A stretch of DNA of 64,000 nucleotides from Apium graveolens (Eukaryota; Streptophyta; Magnoliopsida; Apiales; Apiaceae): assembly GCF_009905375.1 (NCBI RefSeq), contig NC_133647.1:51704506-51768505 (forward strand), written 5' to 3'. Under the pieces are notes generated by a model. The model saw only the letters and a program-made list of their open reading frames with translations, was not told where the DNA came from and did not search any database. Position numbers and translations under genes: made by a program. Below are positions 46,808-60,026 of this stretch, in pieces. Every line of letters begins with the position of its first letter. Positions within the stretch are counted from its first letter, which is position 1.

Positions 46808-49800
46808 TGTAATAACCCCAATTTTTGGTTAATTTTTGAAACCCTTATGAATAGTGTTTTGCTGAATGAGAAAACTTTTCATGACACACTATGTAGGGGT
46901 TCTGATATGGATATTCTGAGATTTTATTAGTACTTTATATGGGATATAAGTGTATGTAAAGATCATCAGAATCCAAATCCGAACACTTTGATTTTTCCCG
47001 GAAATCCACTAGATACGGAAAGAATTGAGAAAAAGGTAACAGGATAAAAAGGATTTAAATTAAAGGATTATAAGAGAGGATCATAAAAAGGAATATAATG
47101 TATTGAGAAAGGTTAAGGGAACCTAAGCAATAAGATCCCGGGTATGATCCCTCAAACGATAAACGAAAACGAAAGTTAAGCGAACCGTATAACAGATCAG
47201 CGGTCATTAGGCAAACAATTAGGAAGTTAATCAAAGGGATTAGAGAGGATGATGTCACCAAACCAATGAGAAGAGGACAAGGAGGGGAGGATGACATCAT
47301 GAGGATGACACAAGCATGACATAGAAGGGAAGGAAGTGTGGTTGAATTATAACCACACAAAATTAAGGTTAATTAAGTCATTAACCAAAAACAACACAAA
47401 AATCAACCAACCAAGCAAATCATTTCATTTTCATCAAACAAAACAGAAAAATCTCTTTCTTCCCAAGCTAACTCTCGGCTTCTTTCTTAAAATTTGAAGA
47501 TCCAAGCTCCACCACTTACTATTTAGCAAGGTAATTATCTAAGCTTCCCCATGGATAGTTACATACTTCCTATAAGTTTAAGCTTCTAATTCCAAGCCAA
47601 TCTTTTTCTATAAATCAAGGAAGAAGATGGTGAATAGTAACCTTCAAGAAATAACTTTAGTTTCTTGAATTTTTATGAAAGATTAAGGTTATACAAGCAA
47701 GGATCAAGGTTCTTTAGGCATTCAAAGCTCTTGTGTTGTGTTAAAAAGCTTCAAGGAAGGTATAATCTCTTAACCAAGCTTTGTTATTGAATGTTAAGAG
47801 CATAATATGAGTATTTTAGTTCATGAGAGGCTTGATGGTTGTGTATGTAGAGATTAGTGAGTTTTGGGATGTTGTTGGATTGGTAAATGTTGTTGTTTTG
47901 ATTAAAAGAACTTAAGTATGATTAAAGTTAAGCTTAGGCATAAGTATGAATGATTAAATTGAATTGTTTGGGGTTGTTATGATGTGATGAGGATGGATGT
48001 TGGTTGTATGTTGGATTTGAGGTTGATTTGGAAGGGTTTTGAATGGTTTAAAATATTGGAAATCGCGTAAACATAGCCGTCGTAACGTCCGATTTTCTTT
48101 GGACTGTTTTTGTGCATAGCATTAGGACCCGAGAACCCCCTGCTAGATTATGACCACTGCCATGTTTAGATAGCTCATGTTACGAGCTTCGTTTTGATAT
48201 GTAGTTCGTTCGATTCCGATGCACGGTTTAGGAGAAACGACCGTTTCAAGTAACGGCGTTTCGCGAACGAAACTTTTTCCCTCGCCTTACTTTGAAACAT
48301 AGGTTAAAGACCAAAAAGGGTTAATTAATGTATGAAACATTTATGGTAAGTGTGTTAGGCAGTTGGTAAGACACTCGCGAAGGAATCGCTTTAAAACTCG
48401 TAAAGGTTAAATTATTAAAAATGGTGGAGCCGAGGGTACCCGAGTGACTTAAGCGAATCACTGAGCGCAAAACAAGCGTTAGAGTCTAAATTAGTTAAAG
48501 TATAGATTTACAAGTGATTTTGGTTTAATTCCAACTTACTTGTTGTTTATAGGTTACCAGACTCGTCCCGAGCCTTTTATCACCCCAGTCGCTCAGGCAA
48601 GTATTCTATCCGTTATACTGTTGTTGTGATGTATACATTTGTATATGCATGATCTTGCGATAAATGCATATTGGTTATTTAGCAAATTCTTGCGATATAT
48701 GGTAGCATGTGATATGGTATATATGCATGCCTGTTTCATATTCTTGAAATATATATCTGTTGGTTCAGTTGATAATACCTATGCTAGAGAATAGCGGTAA
48801 CTTGCATATACCCTTAGTATAGGGACCCAAAGGTGAAAATATTTTCTAAAACCGGGAGTCGAGGATCCCGAGTAGATTTTGTATATATGGATATGGATAT
48901 ATATATATATATATATATATGGTTATAGTTTTCCAAACTATTAATCGAATAAGGTTTATTCGATAACTTTAACTTTATTTTATTATTGAATCTTATTTCT
49001 TATTTCGAATATTCATTCGAGGACTTATGACTCCTTTTATTTTATTATCTGAATATTATTTGAATATTCATTCGAGGGCTTATGACTCTTTTATATTATT
49101 TATTGAATATTATTTGAATATTCATTCGAGGGCTTATGACTCAGTTTATATTATTTAATGAATATTATTTGAATATTCATTTGAGGATCTATGACTCCGA
49201 TTATTTGCTGAGATATATTCTTTATTTTATTAAAGAATAAGGTGTCAATAATCAAACTTATTTTCGATTATTCAAATAAAGATAATACTTTCATATAAGT
49301 ATATCTTTGGTTATTTAATACTCGTTTCAAGTATAAGTTTTAATACTTCTACTTCAATTATTTTTATAAAGATTATTCTTTATGGGAATATTATTTAAAT
49401 AATAATATTCAGTCATTTTCTAAATATTCTGGGGACTGATTTACTTCATTAAATCAGCTTTACTCCAAACACTCTATAAAGTGTTTTCGAGTCTTCAAAA
49501 TGATTTTTAAAGTCAGAGCGGATCCCAAAACTCATTTTTATATTTAAGATCTTCCTTTTTTAAGGGGATTTAAATACTCGCTCAAAACCTGGGGAATCCG
49601 GCTCTGTGGTGTATTTTATATTCGCAACGAGGTTGCAGTTTTGGTAAATGAATTGATTACTTGCCCAATGTTCGGGAAGTAAGCCCATCTAATTGAGTCG
49701 GCATAAGCGACAGGCCGGGGTACGGTCTATGAAAGTGTAAGTGGCTGGGTGGCAGTCCATCAACACGTAAGAGGCCGGGTGGCGGTCCAGCACAAGGTCC

Positions 49801-50003
49801 TTATGTGGCTAGGGTGATGACCGGTGGGGGATTCATCCATCTACTAGTAGAAAAGGTTACTTATTGGTATCTTTGCCTGATCAGCAAGATATCTGGTTTA
49901 TGCCAAAATTCTTTTCCTTTCCAAAATTCATTGGATGTTTCAAACTCTGTTCATACTTTACATAACAGAGGTTCCAGGAAATGTTTAAGAGATATATATA
50001 TGT

Positions 50004-50043
<40 letters not shown>

Positions 50044-51000
50044 GGACTAAATAAAGTATCTCGTAACTTTATTTCATTCAATAATATTTCAAAGATTGAA
50101 TCTATTCAAATCTTGTCTTGTAGTCTCATCTATGTGATGAACTTTTGAAACTGATTATAACTTGAACGGTGGTAGTTCAAGTAGTATTGGGAAAGATATA
50201 AGTATATTGGGGTATCTTGTAACTTCATCTTTTAAACTTATATCTAATTAATAATTGTCTTATGAATGACAAAGATTTTCAGAAAAACGTTGAGACAAGG
50301 TTAGATATATGAGATCACCTTGCAACGATATTTTTATATATACAGTTATACACTTGGACTTTGTGTATATTATGCATGGAAGAGGACTTCCAATATTTTG
50401 AAAAGTATATATGTATATATATATATATATACTGAATATTTTGCGACTTCATCGCATTAAGATATCAACTTGGTTCATTTCTTTTGACCAAGACTTTCAT
50501 GAGTACTATGAGAAGGCTCATATATTGTTAATCATTATACATATTATTTTGGTGGGCTTGCTGCTCACCCTTGCTTTATTTCTTCATCACACAACAACAG
50601 TTAGGAAAGATGGCCAGACTCCAGCAGACCCAGCGCAAGCGTGTGGGAAGCGTCCTGCGTCTTCCCGTTGATGTTGTAGCTGCTATAGCTGCAGAGGTAG
50701 ATCTATTGTAGATCAGACCATCTACTTTTGAGAATCAATTATGTATAATTATAACTTATGGAAGATAATGGCAATTAACTGTAAATTTATCAAGTAATCA
50801 TTTTGGGTTGTAATAACTTTTAAATTGTGGATTCAAAGACTTGTACTTATTTAAATTTCATCTCTGAGACTATAACGGGTTGTGGTGTGTGTTAGTGTGG
50901 GGTCACAGCATAAGGTTATTTATTAATTAAGTGAAGTGATATTGTGGAAAGAAAGACCGTGACGACCCGGATCCCCGACCCCGGATCTGGGGGTGTTACA
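46808..51000 (+). repeat. G2 3' LTR (4193 bp)
   Basis: Pairs with 36882-41039. The extra length is mostly TA microsatellite (50006-50041 here against a short run at 40079-40089) and a few small indels. It ends GTGTTACA before GTCAG. ORFs at 47055-47360, 49805-50050 and 50411-50671 duplicate LTR ORFs and are not genes. Confidence 0.93.
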
Positions 51001-51005
51001 GTCAG
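51001..51005. repeat. Target site duplication GTCAG, right copy (G2)
   Basis: Matches 36877-36881. Confidence 0.93.
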
Positions 51006-51096
51006 TAATTAAGCAAATTTTCAATTAAGCACAGAATACACAAGGAGAGTAATTTCTGTAAATACTGATCATAAAGTCTGATGCATCTGAACAAAA
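51006..51096 (-). other. Copia C post-pol spacer, proximal part
   Basis: Joins pol to the G2 insertion site; matches 23502-23590 in copia B. Confidence 0.85.
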
Positions 51097-54000
51097 CTAA
51101 GCAAATTTAGAGAAAGAACCTGAAACCATTCCAAGTTCATTTACCAATCTTGTAAAAGTAGCTTCACACAGTGGTTTTGTGAAGATATCTACTAGTTGTT
51201 GATCTGTTGGAACAAAGTGCAATTCCACTGTACCTTCATCCACATGTTCCCTTATGAAGTGGTACCTGATGCTGATGTGCTTTGTCATAGAGTGTTGAAC
51301 TGGATTACCTGTCATAGCAATAGCACTTTGATTATCACAGTAAATAGGGATTTTGAAATATGTTAACCCATAATCCAGTAACTGATTCTTCATCCAAAGA
51401 ATCTGTGCACAACAGCTTTCTGCAGCAATATACTCTGCTTCTGCAGTTGATGTGGAAATTGACTTGTTTCTTGCTAAACCAAGAAATCAATCTGCCTCCA
51501 AGAAATTGGCAGCTTCCACTTGTGCTTTTCCTGTCAATTTTGTAACCTGCAAAATCTGCATCTGAGTAACCTATTAGTTTAAAATCTGATTCTCTGGGAT
51601 ACCATATTTCCAGATCAGTTGTTCCCTTAAGATACTTGAAAATTCTTTTCACAACTGTTAAGTGAGGTTCTCTTGGATCTGCTTGAAATCTTGCACAAAG
51701 ACAGGTAGCATACATGATATCAGGTCTACTAGCAGTTAGATAGAGTAGAGAGCCAATCATACCTCTGTAATCAGTAATATCTACTGATTTACCAGTATCC
51801 TTGTCCAGTTTTGTTGCAGTGGCTATGGGAGTGGATGCACTTGAACAATCTTGTATTCCAAATTTCTTCAGCAAGTTTCTGGTGTACTTAGTTTGACAAA
51901 TATAAGTGCCTTCTTCATTCTGCTTGACTTGAAGACCCAGAAAATAGCTAAGTTCCCCCATCATACTCATCTGATACTTTGACTGCATCAGTTTGGCAAA
52001 CTTTTTGCAAAGTCTGTCATTTGTAGACCCAAAAATGATATCATCAACATAAATCTGGACCAGAAGTAAGTCCTTTCCATGGTTGAGGTAGAACAGTGTT
52101 TTGTCTATTGTTCCTCTGTTAAATCCACTTTCCAGAAGAAACTGAGCTAAAGTCTCATACCATGCTCTAGGAGCTTGCTTAAGTCCATAAAGTGCTTTAT
52201 CAAGCCTGTAGACATAATCTGGATATTTGGAATCTACAAATCCTGGAGGTTGTTCAACATATACTTCCTCCTCCAATTCTTCATTGAGAAAAGCACTTTT
52301 CACATCCATTTGAAAGACAGTAAACTTTTTGTGAGCAGCATAAGCCAAAAATATCCTTATGGCTTCTAACCTAGCAATTGGTGCAAATGTTTCATCATAA
52401 ACAATTCCCTCCTGTTGAGAATATCCTTTTGCAACCAGCCTTGCCTTATTCCTTATAATTATGCCATTACTGTCAGTTTTGTTTCTGAATACCCACTTTG
52501 TACCAACAACAGATCTATTCTTTGGTCTTGGCACTAGGGTCCAGACTTTGTTTCTTTAAAATTCATTTAACTCTTCCTGCATTGCTTGCACCCAATCAGC
52601 ATCTTGAAGAGCTTCTTCCACTTTCTTCGGCACAGTCTGAGAGAGAAAAGAATTGTAAAGACATTCATTTGAAGTACCTGTTCTAGTTCTGACACCTGTA
52701 TCAGGATTTCCAATTATCAAATCAGGTGTGTGTGATTTAGTCCACTTCCTTGCAGATGGAAGGTTTTCTCTAGAACTGGATGCTCCCCCATGATCCATGC
52801 TGTCTTTATTTTCATTTTCTGATGCTCCCCCTGAAACTATGCTCTCTGAGTTGGATTCTTCAGAATTTGGATTTTCTGAACTATCAGAACTTGGCTTATC
52901 AGAACTTGACGAATCAGAACTTGAAGAGCCAGTTGTATGTTCTGATGCTTCTTGAGATGTGGTAAGATCTTGAGTATGCTCCCCCTGCATAGGTGCATCT
53001 TCCTTTGGCATAGTCACCACAGTTTCAATAACGTCAGAGTTTAATCCATCAGAGTTTGTAGTATCAGGACTTAGATTGTCAGGATTATCAGTATCAGAAT
53101 TTGAGTCTTCATTTTCAAATCTCAGCTGATCATGATCAATAAAATCTTCAAGTCCAGTAATCTTCTTGTCATGAAAAGAGACATTGATAGACTCCATGAC
53201 CACTCTTGTTCTCAAGTTGTAGACTCTGAAGGCTTTTGTGGAAAGTGGATATCCAACAAAGATTCCTTCATCAGCTTTTAGATCAAATTTGGATAGCTAT
53301 TCAGGATGAGTCTTAAGAACAAAACACTTGCATCCAAATACATGAAAATACTTCAGATTTGGCTTGTTTTTCTTCACCATCTCATATGGTGTCTTTCCTT
53401 GCTTGTTAATGAGTGTAGCATTTTGAGTAAAATAAGCAGTCTGCACAGCTTCAGCCCAGAAATAGGTTGGAAGCTTTGCTTCTTCAAGCATTGTACGTGC
53501 AGCTTCAATGAGAGTTCTATTCTTCCTTTCAACAACTCCATTTTGTTGTGGAGTTCCAGGAGCAGAGTATTCCTGCTTAATTCCATGGTTTTTGCAGAAC
53601 TCTTCCATTATCAAATTCTTGAACTCAGTGCCATTATCACTCCTAATTGTCTTCACAGAATCTTTGACCAATTTATCCAGGTGTTTGACATGATCAATCA
53701 AGATAGATGCAGTTTCACTTTTTGTGTGCAAGAAATACACCCATGTGTATCTGGTGAACTCATCCACTATGACCATAGCATATTTCTTCTTTCCAATAGA
53801 CATGACATTTACTGGACCAAATAGATCAACATGTAGTAGGTGATAAGGCTCAAGAATTGATGATTCAGTCTTGCTCTTGAAAGAGGATTTTCTTTGTTTG
53901 GCCTTCTGACAAGAATCACAAAGGTCATAAGGAGCAAATACTGACTTTGGCAGTCCTCTCACAAGATCTTTCTTGACCAACTCATTTATATTGTTGAAAT

Positions 54001-54445
54001 TTAAATGAGAGAGTTTCTTGTGCCAATTCCAGCTTTCTTCAATTGATGCTCTACTCATCAGACAGATTGTAGAACCATCAGTACTTGTTGAAAGCTTAGC
54101 TTCATAAATGTTACCACGCCTGTATCCTTTCAGAACAACTTTGCCTTTAGATTTACTCACAACTTCACAGTGTTCTTCAAAGAAATCAACATGATAACCT
54201 CTGTCACAGATTTGACTTATACTCAGCAGATTGTGTTTAAGTCCTGAGACCAGAGCTACTTCTTTAATGATGACATTCCCAAGATTGATATTGGCATATC
54301 CCAATGTTTTTCCAATGTTGCCATCTCCATAAGAAACACTTGGGCCAGCTTTCTCCACAAAGTCTGATAGCAGGGCTTTATTTCCAGTTATATGTCCTGA
54401 ACATCCACTGTCCAGAACCAGGATGTTTTTCCTGTTGCCCTGCAA
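51097..54445 (-). pseudogene. Copia C pol, two stops and one frameshift
   Basis: Protease ([13 protein letters not shown]), integrase with a complete zinc-binding site (HKKLSHLN, then LCDSCQKAK) and core ([17 protein letters not shown]), acidic linker, reverse transcriptase ([20 protein letters not shown]) and RNase H (DNQSAIAM). Lesions: CAG to TAG at 53297-53295, GAA to TAA at 52556-52554, and a two-base loss near 51463 in the RNase H segment that shifts the last 125 codons. It ends like A and B. Gag is upstream in the same frame beyond a TAG and a TGA. Confidence 0.93.
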
Positions 54446-54457
54446 TCACAAAGACCA

Positions 54458-55632
54458 CTAATGATTAGTTTTAAGGACCCAGACTTGCTTGGATCCTTTG
54501 GCCTTATTAAGTTTGTTAACATTTGCAGCGGATTTAGCATCAGAGTTTGTGTTAACAATTTTCTTATCAGAACTTACACTATCAGACTTTGAATCAGAAT
54601 TTACACTAGAAGGAACAATGGAAACTTTCTTTAAAGAAAGTTTTATTTGATAATAATCATAGTACAAACTATGATATTCCTTACAAGTATAAATGGAATG
54701 CCATAAACTACCACAATGAAAACAAGGATTTTGTGGCTTATATCTAACAGACTGACTCTTAACTCCTGACTTTGAAGGTAAGGAGTTTATGTTCTTATTC
54801 TTCCTGCAAAAAGAGGCCAGATGGTTAGAACTTCCATAGTTATGACACGTTTTCCTAGGAGCTTTAGGAACAGGCTTATAATCATTGCTTTTATTCACAC
54901 CTTCCTTTCAAATCCTATTTTTCCTAGGTGATTTTACCTTGTTTGCGTTCTTAACATCTTTCAGCTTATGCTTAAGCTGCTTCTTAGTCATTAAGCCTAT
55001 GTTTACTTCAGCTATCTTTTCCTGTTTTAGTTTGTCAGAAGTTAATCCCTTTTTAACTTCTGATTTCTCATTATCAGACTTTACAGTTACAAACTTAACA
55101 GGTTTTAACTTTGGCTTTTGCTTAACAACAACAGGCTTAATTTCTACAGTTCCTTTATCATTCTTATCCTCTCCATAACCTAAGCCCTCTTTCCAGTTTT
55201 CACTACTTAACAAATTTTGAGTTGTTCTGCCAGAGTTAGTCCAAGTCCTGATAACCTCTCTTTCCTTTTCTAACTCAGTTTTTAGAGATTCATTCATCTT
55301 TAGCACTTCATCCCTAACATAAAAAGCATCATCTCTATCTTTCTGAGTTTGATGGAACATAACTAACTCTTTTTCTAAGAAATCATTTCTTTTCTTAAAA
55401 GCAAGATTTTCAGAAGTTAATCTTTCACATGTTAGAGTTTGATCTCTATAACTAACAAACATGGTTTTAAGATATCTTCTCAACTCATTAATATCATCAG
55501 TATGAAAAGCATAAGTAGTCTGAGGTACCTTTGATTCAGCAGCTTCAGAACTGCTTTCAGCACTTGCTTTATCAGCATTTGCCATCAAAGCATAATTCTC
55601 CTCACTTTCAGAATCTGAGGTGTCTGTCCACC
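54458..55632 (-). pseudogene. Copia C gag, distal part
   Basis: Continues gag after the solo LTR insertion. The coiled-coil segment missing in B is present (ELVMFHQTQKDRDDAFYV). TGA at 54908-54906 replaces the Gly codon of copia A. The second zinc knuckle has Tyr for Cys (CHNYGSSNHLASFC); the third is intact (CFHCGSLWHSIYTC). Ends with TAG at 54458. Confidence 0.9.
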
Positions 55633-57015
55633 TGTAAGTCATATGTCATAGGCCTATTTGTATATTCGAGGATTCAACTCAACTCAAATAAGAATGTAAT
55701 AAGTAAATAGTGGATCTACCGTCAAAGAGATCTCGCAGAGTAATATCTGTCAAAGGATTCAGAGACAAGGTTCATCTACAGACTTGAGGAATTAATTCAC
55801 TGGAAGAAGTTCAAGAAATTGATCATGCCTCAGTGATATAAGTCAAGATTGTGGATTTAATCAAGTGACAGAGATCTCGTCAGGGTATCAATAAATTACA
55901 AGGATTTAGTCTGAAGAAAATCAAAAGTATCAAAGTCAAGACATGAAGAAACATCACGGAAGTTGGTCACTCATGAACCAGACAGTACATCGAGTGTCAA
56001 CATTGAAGTGGTGGAATTGATTCATAATTCTCAGTGATTTTCAGAAGATATTCAGAAGATGGGTTGCTGCTCAGGGTTAGTATTAATTCTCTATTAATTA
56101 ATTAAGTCATATAATTTAATTAAGAAAATAAATTATATCTGCAAAGATTAATTTATTTAATTAATTAAATTAATTGATTAATTAATTCAGAATTAATATT
56201 AAGGTTTTTCAGAATTTTTAATTGGTTAAAATCTATTTTAATTCCAAAAGACAACTGATTGTATTAGTATGACAATCGGTATGACAATCAATAGTCATAC
56301 CGAAAGTCATGCTAATTCAGTTGATTGTCTTACCAGAATTATTATTAGAATAAAATCACTTATTAATTCAGCAAAAACAATCTGTTTGAACTACTATGAC
56401 AATCGGTATGACAATTGATTGTCATACCGAAAGTCTTGCTAGTTCATTCTGATTGTCTTGCTAGTTCTAAAATATAGTCCTACCGAAAGTCTTGCTGAGC
56501 CAAAGAGATTGTCATGCCAGTTCAATTCTATTCGGTTGGTTGTTAAAAGAAGCAGAAGCAGCCATTCAACTTAATCATCCAATACAGAACACAAAACAAG
56601 AACACAGAAAGCAAAAGCAGCCGCCTCTGAAATATTCCATTTTTCATTTGCTTAATTCAAGATCACATTTCTAGTTTGTAAAGTTAAATCCAAACCACTA
56701 GAATTATTTATCTTGTTCTTATGTAACAATCTAGCGGATCAAAATCCCTAGAACTTAATCTCAAATTGCGTTTAGCATTTGATTCTAATTATTACAAAAA
56801 TAGAAAAAGTTCATGTCGAATTTATTCTAGATTTGTGATAATTAATTTGAGATTAATTCCTTGTAATCGATACAGTTGTTGTAACACCTTTCAAGTTTAA
56901 TAATATTTTTATTTAACTTGAATTTTGTTTCACATTTTTTATTCCGCATTTAATTCGATTATTCGATACTGTTTGTATTCAACCCCCCCTTCTACAAATA
57001 CATTGGGACCTAACA
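55633..57015 (+). mobile_element. Solo LTR S inside copia C gag
   Basis: 1383 bp, starting TGTAAGTCATATG and ending GGGACCTAACA. The flanks are CCACC on the left and CCAAC on the right, a target duplication with one mismatch. Removing the insert restores gag. Its end (ATTCAACCCCCC...CTACA...CCTAACA) resembles the end of the A/B/C LTR, so it is probably from a related copia, on the opposite strand. It has no interior, so it arose by LTR-LTR recombination. Two hairpin-rich repeats are at 56265-56510. The ORF at 56492-56674 is not supported. Confidence 0.82.
56265..56510 (+). repeat. Hairpin-forming repeats in solo LTR S
   Basis: Two related units about 127 bp apart. Each holds an inverted repeat with arms GGTATGAC and GTCATACC: 56278-56301 (8-bp arms) and 56405-56428 (10-bp arms, 4-bp loop). 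Further half-copies (CCGAAAGTCTTGCT) follow. Confidence 0.8.
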
Positions 57016-58185
57016 CCAACTTTTCTTTTTTATGACAAGGGCCTTGCCTTTGTCACTCTTCACTTTCTTGCAATCAGGAGATATGTGGCCTTTCTCACCA
57101 CAGTTATAGCATTTGACACTGGTATAATCTCTTCTGTCAGACTTTCCTCCTCTGCCCTCAGATCTTCTGAAATTCTTCTTATCAGAATTTGTGCCTTTCC
57201 TGGCAAACTTATTTCCCTTCCTGAACTTCCTGTATGCAATCTTTGTGATCCCTTTCACCATAAGAGCACACAGCTTCATCATCTCTTCATCAGCATCAGT
57301 CTCAGGCAAGCTTTCAGACTCTGAGTCATCATCACTTTCAGAACTTGATGACTCAGTATCAGACTTTGTGAAAAGAGCTTTACCCTTGTCTTTCCTTGAG
57401 GTAGCTGCCTTAGGGGATTCTTCTTTAGCCTTAAGAGCAACTGTCCTTGACTTTCCTCCTTTCCTCTTGCTTCTTTGTTCCATCTCAAGTTCACGAGTCT
57501 TGAGCAATCCATAGATTTCATCAAGAGTTGTTTCATCAAGATTGTAGTTGTCTCTTATTGTTGTTGCCTTCAAATCCCAGCATTCAGGAAGAGCTAACAG
57601 GAATTTAAGGTTTGTATCTTCAAGATCATACTCCTTATTAACCAGTGACAAATCATTCAAGAGTTTTACAAATCTATCATATAAATCAGTCAATGACTCA
57701 TTAGCCTTTGCGTCAAAGTGTTCATACTCTTGAGTGAGTATTGTCTTCCTGTTCTTCTTAATTGTATCAGTTCCCTGACACCTTGTTTCCAGAGCATCCC
57801 ATATCTCCTTTGCAGTCTTGCAGTTAATTACCCTATTTGACATTACATTATCAATGGCACTATGCAGTAAGTGTCGTACCTTGGCATCCTTAGCAATTGA
57901 TGTGAAATCTTCAGCAGTGTAATCACTCTTCTCCTTTGGTACAGTCTTTGTTGCTTCACCTGCAATTGCAAAAGCGAGCTTGGTTGATTTGTGAGGTCCT
58001 TCCTTGATTCTATCAAGATATTCTGGATCTGTAGCTTCCAGAAACATGGTCATCCTCACCTTCCATATGGCATATTCAGATGGTCTCAATATGGGAACTC
58101 TGATGGTTTCATACCGACTTTGAATTTGTGTTTTTGGAGGTTCTTCAGTTTTGGTGGGCTTAGTAGGAGTTTCTGTGTCAGACAT
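57016..58185 (-). pseudogene. Copia C gag, proximal part
   Basis: From ATG at 58185 (MSDTETP) through the UBN2/retrotrans_gag-like region (KTAKEIWDALETRCQG) and the first zinc knuckle (CYNCGEKGHISPDC) to the insertion of solo LTR S. No stop in this part. It defines the true gag start used for A and B. Confidence 0.92.
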
Positions 58186-58226
58186 GATTGTGTTTGGATC
58201 TTAAACTGTTTGTGTGTTAATAGATA

Positions 58227-58239
58227 GGCTCTGATACCA
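58227..58239 (-). other. Copia C primer binding site
   Basis: TGGTATCAGAGCC on the minus strand, two bases inside the 5' LTR. Confidence 0.9.
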
Positions 58240-58241
58240 CT

Positions 58242-58821
58242 TGTTAGGTCACACACACACTGTAGAGGGGGTGAATACAGTGTAAAGTACAATCAAATCG
58301 AACTTTAAAAACTCAAGTAACAGAAAACAAACTTTATTGAAACAATAAACTCTGTTACAGTATGGAACTGTTACCTCTCAGTGATGAACAAATATCACGA
58401 GAGCTACTAGGGTTACAATGAATAATCTTCTCGAATATGATAACACTTATAGTGTAAACCCTATGTCTGTGTTTATATACTACACAATTACAAGATAATC
58501 GCTAATTGATATGGAATATAATTCTGCTTCCTAAAATATATCAATCAGATATCTTTTCTTCCAAGTATTTTATTCTTCATAGAATTCCTTCTTCATGCAC
58601 ATCTCTTCTTATATTTATCTCGATCTTCTTTCCTTTAATCATCTGCTGTCCTTATCTGAACGTCCTTCAGTACTTAAGTTCTGATATCCATCTTCTGATA
58701 ATATAAGTACTGATATCCTTAAGTCCTGACTTCCAGTAAGTACCGATTTATCCTGTTTAAGTAAGATCTAAAAACTAAACATAAATCATATTAGCCATGA
58801 CATTATCAAATATATCTAACA
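58242..58821 (-). repeat. Copia C 5' LTR (580 bp)
   Basis: Pairs with 30018-30609. TATATAAAC at 58479-58471 is the likely TATA box. It starts TGTTAGATATATTTGATAATG on the minus strand. Confidence 0.93.
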
Positions 58822-58826
58822 CTTTA
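58822..58826. repeat. Target site duplication CTTTA, right copy (copia C)
   Basis: Matches 30013-30017. Confidence 0.9.
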
Positions 58827-60026
58827 TCACAAAAGTCTGTTTTTGTCACTTACCCTCCTAAGAGAGAGGCCACCCGCTGGTGAAAGACCAAGAAAGGCAC
58901 GGAGCCAGAGGTTATAATAAACTGATTAAAGTTCAGTCAATTGTTTCGGGAAAGTACTCCCCAAGGTTATGGAAATAGTGTAGAAGCTTTAGAGCCGAAA
59001 CAAAGGTGGACGAGTATGATAAATTATGAATCTAAGATTATAAAAGTTATCAAGATTTGTTCTGAGGACTAAAATCCCAGAATGACGTGATGTTTGAAGT
59101 CAATGATTAGTGGGTTCGTGAAATGATTGCAAGAGAGAGGTAGATAAAAAAAGAAACTGAAGTGGAAAGGAATATAAAGGCAATAGAGTTGGAGGAATGA
59201 TAAGGGAGTTAGATACGAGAAACTCTAAAGACTCGTAGCAATAGAAATAGAAAAGTATGTAATCGTCAGGATGAGAGTGATTCACCATGAGTTAAAGCTG
59301 ATGGATGAAGGCATGAAAGATACATATATTTTATCCCCTTTAAGTTGGGAGGATTCGAGGAAACCTTGAGATAGTCCGAAGGATAAACAAGGAGACGGAT
59401 AGACTGAGGAGACAAGAAAGTAAGAAAATAGGAAAATTTGATGAAGGAAGTGACCTTCAAAAATGTGAAGTGAAAGACCGGTGGCTTGATACCCATAAAG
59501 GGAGACGCCAGGTATAAAAGATATCCCAACATTGAGATGACTGTTGAGATAAACAACAAAAGTAAAAAAGGATTTATTAAGAAGAAGTTCACGTTGAACA
59601 CGACCAATATCTTATAGAACATCCCTGTTATCATTACTAAATCAGGCAAGAAAAGCGGATAACCGTTGTTATCTTTTGGAGGCCATATTGATTGACCTCA
59701 TTTTGAATACAGATGTTATTGTGAAATTAGGCATATACTATCGAGATGGGAATGATTGAATAAGACACCCTTATCAGGGATACATGACTTGATTTATCTA
59801 TGGAAGGATGCAAGTACCTTTTAAAAAAGGTGGAATTAAGGATGGAACCTCGATAACTGGAGATGAACCATAGAGGAATGCATAAAGGTTGGCATTTCAC
59901 CCTTAATAGGGACATTATGAGTTGGGTAGTATGGAACGAATGACTAAGGTAACAACAACCTTTAAAGATCAGTAGAGAAATTTTTCAGAAGTACTTAAAC
60001 AATGGTTCTAGTAGTAGTAAATGGTA

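Larger units (their letters stand above)
36882..51000 (+). mobile_element. Young non-autonomous gypsy-type element G2 (14.1 kb)
   Basis: Complete by structure: duplication GTCAG on both sides, LTRs of 4158 and 4193 bp starting TGTAATAACC and ending GTGTTACA, primer binding site, purine tract. The LTRs differ by only about 1% by eye plus microsatellite length, so it moved recently. The 5.8-kb interior has an accessory ORF and only scrambled gag, RNase H and integrase remnants, so all enzymes must have come from another element. The closest relative in the window is G3. Confidence 0.92.
30018..58821 (-). mobile_element. SIRE-like copia C, complete but interrupted
   Basis: Minus-strand element with both LTRs, TG...CA ends, target duplication CTTTA, initiator Met primer site and a GGGGGAG purine tract. 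Order: 5' LTR, gag (split by solo LTR S), pol, spacer (split by G2), small ORF, large ORF, 3' LTR. Without the two insertions it would be about 13.3 kb. The extra ORFs after pol and the purine tract fit the SIRE/Maximus lineage. By eye the LTRs differ by about a dozen substitutions and two indels. Confidence 0.93.

Noticed and set aside
56265..56510. Spaced inverted repeats as a CRISPR array
   Set aside because: Only two imperfect units, no regular spacers, and the context is a plant LTR.
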